Shown: positions 26,218 to 36,274 of the stretch, in pieces
How the letters are laid out: every line of letters starts with the position of its first letter
Numbering within the stretch: position 1 is the first letter of the stretch
The notes under the pieces: model-generated
The model's database searches: none
What the model saw: only the letters and a program-made list of their open reading frames with translations
What the model was told of the DNA's origin: nothing
Position numbers and translations under genes: made by a program
Assembly (NCBI RefSeq): GCF_013403565.1
Contig: NZ_CP058627.1
Coordinates: 1,178,001 to 1,242,000, forward strand
Length of the DNA stretch: 64,000 nt
Direction of reading: 5' to 3'
Origin: Chitinibacter bivalviorum
Lineage (GTDB): Bacteria > Pseudomonadota > Gammaproteobacteria > Burkholderiales > Chitinibacteraceae

Positions 26218-28347
26218 ATGCTAAAAATCTTAATTTTATTGGCATTGAGCATCATACCCCCCAGCTATTGCATCGCTGCCAATCTAAACCTGACCTCCGA
26301 GCGTCTCATTGATGCGCAGAACGTGCCGCGTTACGGCCTCAATTTAGGTGGGCCTTCTTACTGGGGTGCTGAGCAACTGCGCGCCAATATTGTCCGTAAT
26401 CCCGGCTTTATGCCGCTGCTTGATCGCAGCATCGTCATCGTAGAGCAAAAAGAAGGTTGGCAGATTAAAGACAAAGACAGTTGGGTTGGCCGCAGCGACG
26501 GGTTTTGGACCGGTGGCAATTATCAAGTACTCAGTGGCGAGCAGGCTGGCGAACAGGGCCGGATACGGGACTATCGCCGTAAAGGGCAAGAAAACGGTTA
26601 TTTTTGGCTGGATAAAGCGCTGCCCGCCTTAATCATGGGCGATGCGCTTAGCGTTGAAAAAATAAGCTCAACCCAAGCCATCCCGCAATGGTGGAGCAAT
26701 GGCCGCGTCAATCTTGTGCCCTATGCGGCTTCTGCCTATGCCGCGCGACTACAACCGAGCGCCAATTACCCGGCGCAATTGGCGAGCTACTTTGACACTT
26801 TAGGCGGCGAAGCTGGGCGTTTACTGCCAATCAACGGTGAATGGCAACTGCGTTTTAAGGTACGCAGCGAACGCAGTGGCGCCAAGCTGAGCGTGCGTTT
26901 TGCCCGCGATAAAATGCCCGCCTTTGTGCAAGAAAATATCGAGCCCAAGAGCGAGTGGCAGAGCGTCAATTTGACCTGGAAAGGGCTAGAGGGGCTTTCC
27001 ACTGTTGCAGCCCCGCTCTCGCTGACATTTCAAGCCGAGGGTGATGGTGAAATCTGGCTAGATGAGGTGTATTTGGGCGAGAAAGACCCCTTGCCCGGCG
27101 GTTTTCGCCGCGCAGTGGTGGATACAGTTAAAACGCTTCGCCCCGGCTATTTGCGCGACTGGCAAGGCCAACTGGGCGACAATGTCAGCAACCGATTTAT
27201 AGGCGAATTTGAACGTCACCCCATTCGTTATCGCCCCGGCGATAATGAAAGTTTCTTTGCGTATAGCATTCCTGATCTATTTGCCCTGTGCACCCAAGTA
27301 CAAGCCCAGCCTTGGGTCATTGGCCCGCCCACTTTATCGAGTAGCGAGTGGTTTAGCTTTGGCCAACGTTTGCGAATTGAAGCAGACAAAGCTCAGTTGC
27401 GCGAAGTGGTACTCGAGTTTGGCAATGAAAACTGGAATGCCCTATTTCGCCCAGCCGGCCTCAGCGATGTGAAGCAGCACCAGCAGGTCGCAGATAGCGC
27501 TTTGGCGGCGGCCAAACGCGGATTTGGCAGCGGCCGTCAGCTTATTACCGTGGTGAATGCACCTTTTTTATGGGGCGACAGCCCTGGCGCCATCGTTAAT
27601 AGTACTCAAGCCGATCGCGTCGCCGTCGCACCTTATTTTCTGTATGAAATCAGCGGCAATGACAATGAGAAAACCCTGCGCCAGCGTGCTTTAAGCAGCC
27701 AGTTGCCCCTTTTGCTCAAGCAACAACAATTGAGCAAAGCCAAAAACAAACAATTAGCCATTTATGAAATCAATTTTCATAGCACCCTGGGCAATGCACC
27801 TGCCGCCTTGCGCAATTCGATTTTAAAAAATGCCATTTCCGGTGTTGCCCTCGCACGGCAACTCATTGACGCGAGCTTGGCAGGCTTACGCGAACAGGCG
27901 GTGTATAGCTTGGCAGGGTTTAGCGTCAAATTAGATAAAAATCTCGGTGATATCGCCTTATTTGGTATTACACGCGATCTGGCACAAGCCAATCGTTTCC
28001 GCCCTACAGGGGTGGCTTTGGCCATGCTCAATGAAATCGCGGGCGGCCAGGCCCATAGTCTGCGTTGCAATGGGGAGCTGGCCGCCTGCAGTCAAATCTC
28101 TGCGATCTTGTTTAAAGATGCCGCTCGCATGCGTTTTGCCATAGTTAACGCGGCTGAGACAGCCCACACGATGAATTTGCCATGCGCCAGCAAAGCCATC
28201 ACTTGGGCCTTATTGGATGGCAGCCAAAGCGCCAACCATGAATTAGAAAGCACGCGTTTGATACGCCGCGGCAAAGTCAATTGCGCCCAAAATCAAGCCA
28301 GCATAGTGCTCCCCCCTCAAAGCCTGCTGATCGCCAAAGAGGAGTGA
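26218..28347 (+). CDS. Secreted glycoside-hydrolase-like protein (clan GH-A style)
   Basis: 709 residues with signal peptide about 1-21 (ILILLALSIIPPSYCIAA). Residues about 190-290 look like a carbohydrate-binding beta-sandwich (LRFKVRSERSGAKLSV, GEIWLDEVYLGEKD). The following part resembles an arabinofuranosidase-like (beta/alpha)8 barrel, with the acid/base candidate Glu in EFGNENWN near residue 403 and nucleophile candidate Glu in YEINFHS near 516. It may trim or release EPS in the periplasm or outside, as lyases do in other EPS operons. Family assignment is tentative. Confidence 0.65.
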   Translation: MLKILILLALSIIPPSYCIAANLNLTSERLIDAQNVPRYGLNLGGPSYWGAEQLRANIVRNPGFMPLLDRSIVIVEQKEGWQIKDKDSWVGRSDGFWTGGNYQVLSGEQAGEQGRIRDYRRKGQENGYFWLDKALPALIMGDALSVEKISSTQAIPQWWSNGRVNLVPYAASAYAARLQPSANYPAQLASYFDTLGGEAGRLLPINGEWQLRFKVRSERSGAKLSVRFARDKMPAFVQENIEPKSEWQSVNLTWKGLEGLSTVAAPLSLTFQAEGDGEIWLDEVYLGEKDPLPGGFRRAVVDTVKTLRPGYLRDWQGQLGDNVSNRFIGEFERHPIRYRPGDNESFFAYSIPDLFALCTQVQAQPWVIGPPTLSSSEWFSFGQRLRIEADKAQLREVVLEFGNENWNALFRPAGLSDVKQHQQVADSALAAAKRGFGSGRQLITVVNAPFLWGDSPGAIVNSTQADRVAVAPYFLYEISGNDNEKTLRQRALSSQLPLLLKQQQLSKAKNKQLAIYEINFHSTLGNAPAALRNSILKNAISGVALARQLIDASLAGLREQAVYSLAGFSVKLDKNLGDIALFGITRDLAQANRFRPTGVALAMLNEIAGGQAHSLRCNGELAACSQISAILFKDAARMRFAIVNAAETAHTMNLPCASKAITWALLDGSQSANHELESTRLIRRGKVNCAQNQASIVLPPQSLLIAKEE

Positions 28348-29714
28348 TGAGCATGCAATTTATCATCTACCTTGCGCCACTTTTTACCATCTACCTGCTG
28401 ATGCAGCGCGATACGCGTGAGGCACTGATTCGTGGCTATTTACCAATCTTATTGCTTCTTCCCGACTGTTATCACGCCATGACTCCTGGTTTGCCCGACC
28501 CCAGTTTTAATCAGGCGGCGATACTGCCGGTGTTTTTGGCTGCGATCTGGACGCAAAGACAAAATTGGCAGCCTTCTTTGACCGATTTATTGGTCATCGG
28601 CTTTGCCAGTTGCGTGGCTTATTCGGAATACAGCAACACCGGCTATGCCGAGGCGCAAAACTTGATGTTTGCGATGCTGGCCTCGGTACTTGCACCGTAT
28701 TTATGTGCACGTTGGTGTTTACGCTCACTCAATGACGATATTGCTTGTGCTCGCGTCTTTGTGATTTGCTGCGTGATTGTCTCGGCCCTATCGGTGTATC
28801 AATTTCGCTTTGGCATCAATTTATGGCATTTATTGCTGGGTCCATTTTTTCCCGGCCAAGGTGATGGCTGGGTTACGACATTTCGCTATGGGGTCGCTCG
28901 GATTGCAGGCCCATATTCGCATGCCATTTTGGCGGGCATTATGCTGGCCATGGCTTGGCGGCTTGCTCGCTGGCTACAATGGGGTGCTTGCTGGGAAGAT
29001 AAAATCCGTCACTTTCGTCTTCCCGGCAGTAAAACACAGTGGGTGAATGGCCTGTTATTGCTCGGCATGATCATGACGATTGCGCGAGGACCTTGGCTCG
29101 GCAGCGTCGTTGGCGGCATTTTACTCTGGGTGTCGCACGCGACTGACCGCTCCAAACGCCTGAAATGGGTGCTGGCGATTTTCGTGGTGGGCGGCGTCAT
29201 CGGCCAGCTAACGCTGGATGCGTACCTCGACATCAAGCCTGGCACGGTGATGACGCAATCACAGGAATCTGCCTTTTATCGCAAAGAGCTCATGGATAAA
29301 TACCAAGCGATTGCGCTGGAACACGCGACATTTGGCTGGGGACGCAACACTTGGCCCAAAGTCGGCGGCATGGAGTCCATTGACAACTACTACCTGCTGC
29401 TCGCCTTAATGCATGGCATCGTGGCGCTCACGATTTTATTGTTTGTCATGGCTTGGATGACTACGCGTTTGATTAAACGCGGTTTAAATGAGCCAGCCGG
29501 CCCAGCTTCTTTACCCTTTACCTTTGCCGGCATTATTGCGATGGTTTTTGTCTCGCTTGGCACGGTGTATTTGGGTGAGCAACCCATGCCGGCTTTTTTC
29601 TTCATCATCGGGTGGGCCGAAGCCTATCTGCAACGACAACACGCTCCGGTACTGGTGAAAAATACTACGCAGAAGCCAAGCACAACTACGTCATTTCGCC
29701 ATGTGATGAGCTAA
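28347..29714 (+). CDS. Wzy-type O-antigen/EPS polymerase or ligase
   Basis: 455 residues with about 10-12 hydrophobic segments and a large loop rich in charged residues (LDIKPGTVMTQSQESAFYRKELMDKYQ, WGRNTWPKVGGMESIDNYYLLLALMHG), as in O-antigen ligase/Wzy proteins. It should polymerise repeat units at the periplasmic face. The start at 28347 overlaps the previous stop (TGATG). Confidence 0.8.
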   Translation: MSMQFIIYLAPLFTIYLLMQRDTREALIRGYLPILLLLPDCYHAMTPGLPDPSFNQAAILPVFLAAIWTQRQNWQPSLTDLLVIGFASCVAYSEYSNTGYAEAQNLMFAMLASVLAPYLCARWCLRSLNDDIACARVFVICCVIVSALSVYQFRFGINLWHLLLGPFFPGQGDGWVTTFRYGVARIAGPYSHAILAGIMLAMAWRLARWLQWGACWEDKIRHFRLPGSKTQWVNGLLLLGMIMTIARGPWLGSVVGGILLWVSHATDRSKRLKWVLAIFVVGGVIGQLTLDAYLDIKPGTVMTQSQESAFYRKELMDKYQAIALEHATFGWGRNTWPKVGGMESIDNYYLLLALMHGIVALTILLFVMAWMTTRLIKRGLNEPAGPASLPFTFAGIIAMVFVSLGTVYLGEQPMPAFFFIIGWAEAYLQRQHAPVLVKNTTQKPSTTTSFRHVMS

Positions 29715-29724
29715 TAAATTATAG

Positions 29725-29768
29725 TTTTACAGTTGCGCCACAATTGACTCGCCTGCTTTCGCAATAAT
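29725..29768 (+). promoter_or_regulatory. EPS-type promoter B (before the LruC-domain gene)
   Basis: TTTTACA (29725-29731), N7, CACAATT (29739-29745), 17-base spacer, AATAAT (29763-29768). The half-sites share ACAnTTG with an exact 11-bp period; this is the clearest copy. Confidence 0.72.
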
Positions 29769-29791
29769 GATTTAACGCGCTAAGGAGGTGC

Positions 29792-31519
29792 ATGATGAAA
29801 CGACATCACAAACTCATTTTATTGATGGGAACACAATTACTTGCCGGGTATACCGTCGTAAACAATGTAATCCCTTGGTCTTACTACGGTACCCCCATCT
29901 CTGGTCAGTTTTTCAATAGCAGCGGCAAGCCCACCATCACCGAATTTACCACCACCATTCCCAACACATTACCCAGCCTGCCCAGCGATTTGGTGAGCAA
30001 AGTCAATTACACCCTACCCGAAGGCAAAGACATTCGCCTTAATCCGCAGGGCCTCATGCCCGATTCGGATGACAAAACCAATATCCATTTCAGTCAAACC
30101 GCAGAAGTCTGGGTGACTTTTTTGACTGAAGGTGCGGGATATTTGAATTCGGTGGGTTATTTCAGCTATGACACGGCTAATCCACCCCAAACCCGCGCTC
30201 AAGTGCAAGAAAAAATGATCCTGCCGAATGCCTCGATGCCTTCGCCCTTAACTGCGGCGACAACAACGGGCAACACGGTCTATCTGGGCACATTTCAGCC
30301 AGGCCAGTCTTTAGGCTTTATGATTGTTGCCAATGGCTGGTCAAGCACGGGCCGCACAGTCAATGGTGTTCGCGTACCTGGGGTTAAAGATTATGCCGAC
30401 CCGAAAGCGATTTTTTACACGCTACGCCAGCTCAATCCAGAGGCCTCTGACGCGCGCAATTTGAATACGCACACCCTCATCCTGAAAGATCTGAGCAATA
30501 GCGGGCCGAGCTATCAGCGCCTCGTAATCGGCTTTGAAGACATCAATCGCGAAGTCGGTGGCGACAATGATTTTAATGATGTCGTACTGGCCATTCATGT
30601 CACCCCCAAAGTATCAATCAGCAATATTGATACGATCAGCACTTTGGTGTCCAACACTGACCCCGATACCGATGGCGATGGCGTTAAAGATTCACTCGAT
30701 GAATTTCCAAACGACGCCAGCAAAGCTTTTAGCCATTGGTATCCAAGCCAGAATGGCTGGGGCACCTTGGCCTACGAAGACAGTTGGCCCGCTAAAGGCG
30801 ATTTTGACCTAAATGATTTGGTGATGCGCTATCGCACACGGGAAATCATGAATGCCTCACGGCAAGTGGTTGGGCTTGAAATGGATTATCGCTTAGACGC
30901 TCACGGCGGCGTACTTTCAACTGGATTTGGCGTTCACTTACCAGGGGTTGCGGCCAATAAAATCAGCAGTGCGAGTCTTCAAATTAATCAGGCCACGGCG
31001 CAAGCAGTCAGCCCCGAAAGCGGCCAGAGCGACGCGGTTTTGCTGCTGTATAACGACATTCTGCCGTATGCAATGCAAACTAAGTCTGGCTGCGGCTTTT
31101 TTAATACCGAAATCGGCTGCCCACGCCTCCCCGGCACAACCTTTCATATGAGCGTCAATTTCACGACGCCACTGGCCAGTAGTTTATTTACCTCACCTTA
31201 TAACCCATTTATTTTCCGCACCGACAATCGCGGGCAAGAAACCCATCTACCCGGTAAAGCACCAACGGCAAAAGCAAACACAGCGTTTTTTGGCACCGTT
31301 AGCGATCGCAGCGTCGTGGGTACAACTTACACCTATATGGATGCCAATCGCTTGCCATGGGCACTCGATATTCCCAGCGAATGGGACTACCCCAAAGAGA
31401 AAACCGACATAGTGCTCAGTCACCCGGGCATCAGTGCATGGGCCAGCTCAGGCGGCAGCAGCAATACCGACTGGTACTTTAATAATTTAGTCCGCAGCCT
31501 ACTGTACCTCGGCCAATAA
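29792..31519 (+). CDS. LruC-domain/DUF4114 surface protein
   Basis: 575 residues with an N-terminal hydrophobic leader (KLILLMGTQLLAGYTVV). A DUF4114-type signature occurs near residues 245-270 (GFEDINREVGGDNDFNDVV). A calcium-binding thrombospondin-type repeat near 289-305 (DTDGDGVKDSLDEFPND) begins the LruC domain, which continues with GTLAYEDSWPAKGDFDLNDLVMRYR. Such proteins are exported and surface-linked. It has its own EPS-type promoter and is followed 12 bases later by a lipoprotein gene, so it is probably a matrix protein of the biofilm. No PEP-CTERM or LPXTG tail. Confidence 0.82.
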   Translation: MMKRHHKLILLMGTQLLAGYTVVNNVIPWSYYGTPISGQFFNSSGKPTITEFTTTIPNTLPSLPSDLVSKVNYTLPEGKDIRLNPQGLMPDSDDKTNIHFSQTAEVWVTFLTEGAGYLNSVGYFSYDTANPPQTRAQVQEKMILPNASMPSPLTAATTTGNTVYLGTFQPGQSLGFMIVANGWSSTGRTVNGVRVPGVKDYADPKAIFYTLRQLNPEASDARNLNTHTLILKDLSNSGPSYQRLVIGFEDINREVGGDNDFNDVVLAIHVTPKVSISNIDTISTLVSNTDPDTDGDGVKDSLDEFPNDASKAFSHWYPSQNGWGTLAYEDSWPAKGDFDLNDLVMRYRTREIMNASRQVVGLEMDYRLDAHGGVLSTGFGVHLPGVAANKISSASLQINQATAQAVSPESGQSDAVLLLYNDILPYAMQTKSGCGFFNTEIGCPRLPGTTFHMSVNFTTPLASSLFTSPYNPFIFRTDNRGQETHLPGKAPTAKANTAFFGTVSDRSVVGTTYTYMDANRLPWALDIPSEWDYPKEKTDIVLSHPGISAWASSGGSSNTDWYFNNLVRSLLYLGQ

Positions 31520-31531
31520 AAGGAGCAGATC

Positions 31532-32047
31532 ATGTCGAACCTAACTCATGCTTCAATTGCGAGCACCTGTACTTTGTTGCTGCTGACCGCCTGCGGTGGT
31601 GGCGGTGGCGGCAGCCCTGCGCCCGCACCGACCGCGGCGCCCACAGCCAGCCCCAGCCCAACGACGGCCACAAGCTACAACTCGCTCAGCGAGGTCAAAG
31701 TGGCCGCAAATATGAATTGGCAATTAAGCGCCACAAAAAGCATCCCCATGGCGGTGAAGTACGCCGATAACAGCGTGGCTGCCGGGGTGGTGATTAAATT
31801 ATTTACTTACAGCACCAGCGACCCCCATGCGAGCACAGCACCAACTGATGTGACATCAACACCGACCGAGCCCGTGCCTGTGTCGTTGATTGATAGTGTC
31901 ATGACGGATGCCAATGGTCTCGCCACTTGGCAAGTATCCTTGCCCGGCCAACAAACCAGCGTGCTCGCGATCATCAATGACGGCACGCATACCAACACCC
32001 AAATTATTCAACTTAATCAAACTGGCCAAATTGCTTTAACTTTATAA
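31532..32047 (+). CDS. Small lipoprotein with Ig-like (Big) domain
   Basis: 171 residues. Signal with lipobox LLTAC, lipidation at Cys21, then a Gly/Ala/Pro/Ser/Thr-rich linker (21-50). The rest is one beta-rich domain of the bacterial Ig-like type (IPMAVKYADNSVAAGVVIKLF, MTDANGLATWQVSLP). Co-transcribed with the LruC protein and may anchor or present it at the outer membrane. Confidence 0.72.
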   Translation: MSNLTHASIASTCTLLLLTACGGGGGGSPAPAPTAAPTASPSPTTATSYNSLSEVKVAANMNWQLSATKSIPMAVKYADNSVAAGVVIKLFTYSTSDPHASTAPTDVTSTPTEPVPVSLIDSVMTDANGLATWQVSLPGQQTSVLAIINDGTHTNTQIIQLNQTGQIALTL

Positions 32048-32095
32048 ACAAAACAGGTGGAAAGCTGGAGGAGATAATTTGCTGTATTCAAATGA

Positions 32096-32121
32096 AGGCG
32101 ACCCTGTGCGGTCGCCTTTTT
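32096..32121 (+). terminator. Intrinsic terminator after the LruC-lipoprotein unit
   Basis: Stem AGGCGACC/GGTCGCCT (32096-32103 with 32110-32117), 6-base loop, T5. It separates this unit from the next EPS unit, which has its own promoter. Confidence 0.9.
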
Positions 32122-32163
32122 ATATCGAATGAAATCGTATTTATCGCGCCGAATTCAAAATGA

Positions 32164-32207
32164 TTTTGCAATCTCGACACAAGTTAATCCGCACGCAGGG
32201 CTTAAAT
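32164..32207 (+). promoter_or_regulatory. EPS-type promoter D (before the GT4 gene at 32237)
   Basis: TTTTGCA (32164-32170), N7, CACAAGT (32178-32184), 17-base spacer, TTAAAT (32202-32207). It follows a terminator, so this must be a real start of a new transcript. Confidence 0.7.
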
Positions 32208-32236
32208 AAACGCATAGCTTGCGCAAGGAGTACATC

Positions 32237-33469
32237 ATGCCCACCCAGCACCGGATCGCTTATCTGGTTAGTCAATATCCAGCGGCATCGCATGTCTTTA
32301 TCTTGCGCGAAATTCTTGGCCTGCGCGCTCGCGGCTTTGAAATCCACACGGCCAGCGTCAACCCTGATACTCGCGCACTTGAGAGTTTGCCCGCAAACGA
32401 GCAAATCGAACAACACAACACACTGGTCATCAAAAACTGGCCTCGTTTGCAGCTGGGTTTGGATTTACTACTCGCCATCTTTCAATTCAAATCACGTACA
32501 TGGCGCGCCCTCGCTCAAAGTTGGCGCTTAGCTAAACCGGGCTGGCGAGGCCATGGTCTAGCTATGGCCTATTTCATTGAGGCCTTATTGCTAGCTCGCT
32601 GGCTCAAAGCACGCGATTTGGACCATCTGCATGTTCATTTTGGCAATGAAGCAGCCTTAGTTGGCGTACTGTGCAAAACCCTGAGTCATTGCCAACTCAG
32701 TTTCACCATTCACGGCCCAGATGAATTTTATGATGTGCGTGGTCAGCAGTTGCAGGCCAAAATTAGCCATGCCGATTTGATTATTTGTATCAGTCAATTT
32801 GCTCGCAGCCAGTTGATGCTGATTTCGAGCGTCGCAGACTGGGCCAAAATGCAGGTGGTTCGCTTGGGCATTAATCCCGAATACCAAGCTGGTGCTGTCA
32901 CTTTGCCAGCAGAAAACACCCTGCTTTGTGTTGGCAGGCTAGTACCCGCGAAAGGGCAACGCGTCTTGCTTCAGGCGCTGGCTGAGTTGGCTCGCGAAGG
33001 GCTGCGCCCACAATTGACCTTAGCTGGTGGCGGCGCAGATCAAGCCGAGCTAGAGCAACTCGCTGCGCAATTAGGCGTTGCTGAACAGGTATGCCTAACC
33101 GGCCCCTTAAGCAGCGAAGCTACCCGCCAACTTTATCGTCAAGCCAAGGTATTTGTTTTACCTAGCTTTGCTGAAGGCATTCCAGTGGTGCTGATGGAAG
33201 CGATGGCCAGTGGCGTGCCGTGTATTAGCAGTCGGATCACGGGCATTGCTGAATTAATCGAGCACGAAAAAGAAGGCTTGCTGATTCATGCCGGTGACAG
33301 TCACGCCCTGGCGCAAGCGATCAAGACACTGCTTTTTCAGCCCGATTTCGCACGCAGCCTAGCCCTAGCCGCTCAGGCCAAAATCAAGCACGCATATCAC
33401 TTGGAGCGCAACCTAGATCAACTAGCGCAGTGCTTCAGTGCATTTAATCGGGAGCCACATCATGCTTAA
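32237..33469 (+). CDS. GT4 family glycosyltransferase
   Basis: 410 residues. GT-B fold with [21 protein letters not shown] at the N-terminus (an ExoL/AmsK-like pattern), [19 protein letters not shown], and EX7E in [18 protein letters not shown]. Start at 32237 is chosen because AAGGAG precedes it; the upstream TTG has none. It overlaps the next gene by 8 bases. Confidence 0.9.
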   Translation: MPTQHRIAYLVSQYPAASHVFILREILGLRARGFEIHTASVNPDTRALESLPANEQIEQHNTLVIKNWPRLQLGLDLLLAIFQFKSRTWRALAQSWRLAKPGWRGHGLAMAYFIEALLLARWLKARDLDHLHVHFGNEAALVGVLCKTLSHCQLSFTIHGPDEFYDVRGQQLQAKISHADLIICISQFARSQLMLISSVADWAKMQVVRLGINPEYQAGAVTLPAENTLLCVGRLVPAKGQRVLLQALAELAREGLRPQLTLAGGGADQAELEQLAAQLGVAEQVCLTGPLSSEATRQLYRQAKVFVLPSFAEGIPVVLMEAMASGVPCISSRITGIAELIEHEKEGLLIHAGDSHALAQAIKTLLFQPDFARSLALAAQAKIKHAYHLERNLDQLAQCFSAFNREPHHA

Positions 33470-34094
33470 CTTTGCCATGCACGCTATACGTCAAGTGGTA
33501 TATCAACAAGCACATGATCATAAAAGGCTTGTCGGGCTATACCGTAGGCTATGTCGCCCATTTGGTCTGGAATGGGCACAATTTCTCAAGCGCTGGGGCG
33601 GGTTTCAAGCCATCGGTGAGCACTGCGCCATCAATATGAATGTGACGATCACTGATCCGGCCTACGTCAAGCTGGGCAATAACGTTCACCTCAGTGGCTG
33701 CACGCTGTTTGGTCATGACGGCTCGGTCAATATGGTCAATCAAGCCTTTGGGCTCAATTTAGATCACGTGGGCAAGATTGATATTCGTGACAATGTCTTT
33801 ATAGGCCATCAAGCCATCGTGCTGCCGGGCGTCACGATTGGCCCCAACGCCATTGTGGCCGCCAATTCGGTGGTCACTCGTGATGTGCCGCCCAATACTG
33901 TGGTTGGAGGCGTTCCCGCCAAAGTACTGTGTACTTTATCTGAATGGATAGCGCGCACCCAAAAAGCCAATACCGATATGCCCTGGGCGGAGGAATTCGC
34001 CAAACGCCAGCATGTACTCGAACCGGAAAGTAGCGCGCTGCGTGCCGCGCGCCTACAGGCTTTCTTTGGCGAAGGAGCGCATCATGCTCATTGA
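33462..34094 (+). CDS. Hexapeptide-repeat acyltransferase
   Basis: 210 residues. The middle and C-terminal part has left-handed beta-helix repeats ([75 protein letters not shown]). Acyl donor and acceptor unknown; likely EPS O-acetylation. It overlaps both neighbours (8 and 11 bases). Confidence 0.86.
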   Translation: MLNFAMHAIRQVVYQQAHDHKRLVGLYRRLCRPFGLEWAQFLKRWGGFQAIGEHCAINMNVTITDPAYVKLGNNVHLSGCTLFGHDGSVNMVNQAFGLNLDHVGKIDIRDNVFIGHQAIVLPGVTIGPNAIVAANSVVTRDVPPNTVVGGVPAKVLCTLSEWIARTQKANTDMPWAEEFAKRQHVLEPESSALRAARLQAFFGEGAHHAH

Positions 34095-35265
34095 AACACT
34101 CCAATCGACCCTAGGCTTGGCCAGTATGGCCGCGGCCATCTACACCCTGCCTGGCAGTTGGGCGCTGGCAAGATGGACTTGGGCTGCTCGTCACCCTATG
34201 CCATCTGTACAAGGCCCCTCTTCAAACGAAGCAATTTTAATTTTAGTGCCGGCACACAATGAAGCGGCGACCATTCCGCGCACACTCCCCCCCTTAATGG
34301 CGCAATCCAAACAAGATGGCAACAGTGTCGTCGTGGTCATAGCAGATAATTGCACCGATCTCACCGCGCAGATTGCTCGTGATTTGGGGGCGATCGTTCT
34401 GGAACGCCACAATGAAACCGCTCGCGGCAAGGGCCATGCTTTGGCTTATGCCTTTCAGACCTACCCTGATACCGCCTGGTATTTAATCGTGGATGCGGAC
34501 AGCAGCTTAGATGACGATTTTTTATTTAAATTACGCCAGAAAATCAGTGAAGATCCCGCCGCCATCCAAGCTCGTTACACCCCCGATTGCGCAGCTGACG
34601 ACCCACGCGCAACGCTAAAGCATTGGGCATTACAAGCATTTAATATTAACCGCCAGCGCGGCCGGGCCAAGCTGGGCGAGAGCGTGAGCCTACTGGGCAA
34701 TGGCTTTGCATTATCGGCAAGCACCTTAAATCAAGTGCCCTATCGCGCGGGTTCAATCGTAGAAGATTTTGAATATCAATTGGCGCTCCAAGCTGCGGGC
34801 TTAAAAATTAGCTGGCTGGAAGAAGTCGCCGTCCACGGCGAGATGCCAAGTGGTAGCGGCGAAAAAACTCAACGCGTCCGCTGGGAAGGCGGCCGAATTG
34901 CCATGCTGCGCCAACATTGCCTTCCCTTACTCAAGCAAATCACACAAGGCCAACATCAGGCTTGGTCAGCGTTGCAAGAATTAATGCTTTTGCCTTTAAA
35001 CCTGCACGCTTTGTTATTACTCATCGCCTGCTTAGGCAATAGCTGGACCAGTCTGATGGGCGTAATCGGATTGTTAATTTTAATCGCTCACGCAGGTTTT
35101 GCGCTGTCCGAATTACCCGCTGGTGAACGTAGCACGGCACTGTTGAGCCTACCTCGCTACCTAATTTGGAAACTGATTCAACTGCCTGCTATTTTGCGCA
35201 GCAGCACCCTTAATAGCCCATGGTTACGTTCGGAACGTCAAGCTGAAAGGAGTCGCCCATTATGA
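34084..35265 (+). CDS. Membrane GT2 glycosyltransferase
   Basis: 393 residues. An N-terminal membrane helix (about 8-25) is followed by a GT-A domain ([52 protein letters not shown] as DxD, and a late [13 protein letters not shown] in the position of the processive-type QxxRW) and two C-terminal membrane segments. Similar to the cellulose/poly-GlcNAc synthase superfamily. The start ATG at 34084 lies inside the preceding gene. Confidence 0.85.
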   Translation: MLIETLQSTLGLASMAAAIYTLPGSWALARWTWAARHPMPSVQGPSSNEAILILVPAHNEAATIPRTLPPLMAQSKQDGNSVVVVIADNCTDLTAQIARDLGAIVLERHNETARGKGHALAYAFQTYPDTAWYLIVDADSSLDDDFLFKLRQKISEDPAAIQARYTPDCAADDPRATLKHWALQAFNINRQRGRAKLGESVSLLGNGFALSASTLNQVPYRAGSIVEDFEYQLALQAAGLKISWLEEVAVHGEMPSGSGEKTQRVRWEGGRIAMLRQHCLPLLKQITQGQHQAWSALQELMLLPLNLHALLLLIACLGNSWTSLMGVIGLLILIAHAGFALSELPAGERSTALLSLPRYLIWKLIQLPAILRSSTLNSPWLRSERQAERSRPL

Positions 35266-36260
35266 AACCCGCCCCAGTCTTTGATTTAAGCGTCATTGTG
35301 GTCAGCTACAACAACGCACCCGAGATCACATCGTGTCTATGCAGCATTCAAGCCGCTTGCGGTGCGCTACGGTACGAAACATATGTCGTCGACAACGCCA
35401 GCAACGATGGCTGCGCAGAACTTGTAGCGCAAAACTTCCCCGATATCACCTTGATTGCAAGCCCCGTCAACCTTGGATTTGCCGCCGGAAACAATTTAGC
35501 TTTTGCACATGTCAGAGGGCGCTATATCGCCCTGATTAATCCAGATGCTCGGCCAGCGGCCGAATCACTGGCGGAGGCTGTCGCGTGGATGGATGAACAT
35601 GCCCAAATCGGTTTGGCCGGCGGGCAATTATTAGATGAAGAAGGCCACAATCAACCTTCTGCCCGCTGTTTTCCGTCACTACTCAATGATTTTCTCGCTA
35701 TCAGTGGATTAGCGGCAAAATTTGCAAACAATCGATTTTTTGGCCGATTTGACCGAACCTGGGCCAACCCAGCGGAGGCGGCACAAGTCGATTGGGTGCC
35801 CGGAGCCTTTGCCATAATTCGGCATCAAGCGCTGCGCCAAGTCGGGCATTTTGACGAGCGATTTTTCCTGTATTACGAAGAAGTCGACTTATGTCGCCGC
35901 TTAAAGCGAGCAGGCTATCAAATTTGGTATCAGCCTCAGTGGCAAGCAGTGCACATTGGCGGCGTCTCCTCGCGCCGCGTGGCAGGGGAACATTTTAATC
36001 GCCATGGCAGCCAGCTTTCCTTATGGCGAATGCGCAGCACTTTACTCTACTACCGCAAACACCATGGCTGGCTAATAGCCAAACTCGATAATCTGCTCGA
36101 GCAAATTTGGCATTTCGCACGTCAATGCCGTAATGCGTGGTTTTCACAGCGCGCCCAGGCAAAAGAAAAAGCGCAGGAATCCACTGCATTGCGTCGGCTA
36201 TTGCAACAAGCCTGGGGTGACACCGCAGGTGGCCAACGCTCCCCCCCCACACCTTGGTAA
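35262..36260 (+). CDS. GT2 rhamnosyltransferase-like glycosyltransferase
   Basis: 332 residues. LSVIVVSYNNAPEITSCLCSI at the N-terminus, DNASNDGCAELV, NLGFAAGNNLAF and NPDARP as the metal motif, and FDERFFLYYEEVDLCRRLKRAGY, the hallmark of the WbbL-type group. Probably transfers a rhamnose-like sugar to the repeat unit, but the donor is an inference from family only. ATGA overlap with the gene before. Confidence 0.88.
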   Translation: MKPAPVFDLSVIVVSYNNAPEITSCLCSIQAACGALRYETYVVDNASNDGCAELVAQNFPDITLIASPVNLGFAAGNNLAFAHVRGRYIALINPDARPAAESLAEAVAWMDEHAQIGLAGGQLLDEEGHNQPSARCFPSLLNDFLAISGLAAKFANNRFFGRFDRTWANPAEAAQVDWVPGAFAIIRHQALRQVGHFDERFFLYYEEVDLCRRLKRAGYQIWYQPQWQAVHIGGVSSRRVAGEHFNRHGSQLSLWRMRSTLLYYRKHHGWLIAKLDNLLEQIWHFARQCRNAWFSQRAQAKEKAQESTALRRLLQQAWGDTAGGQRSPPTPW

Positions 36261-36274
36261 TGCGGAGCGACATC

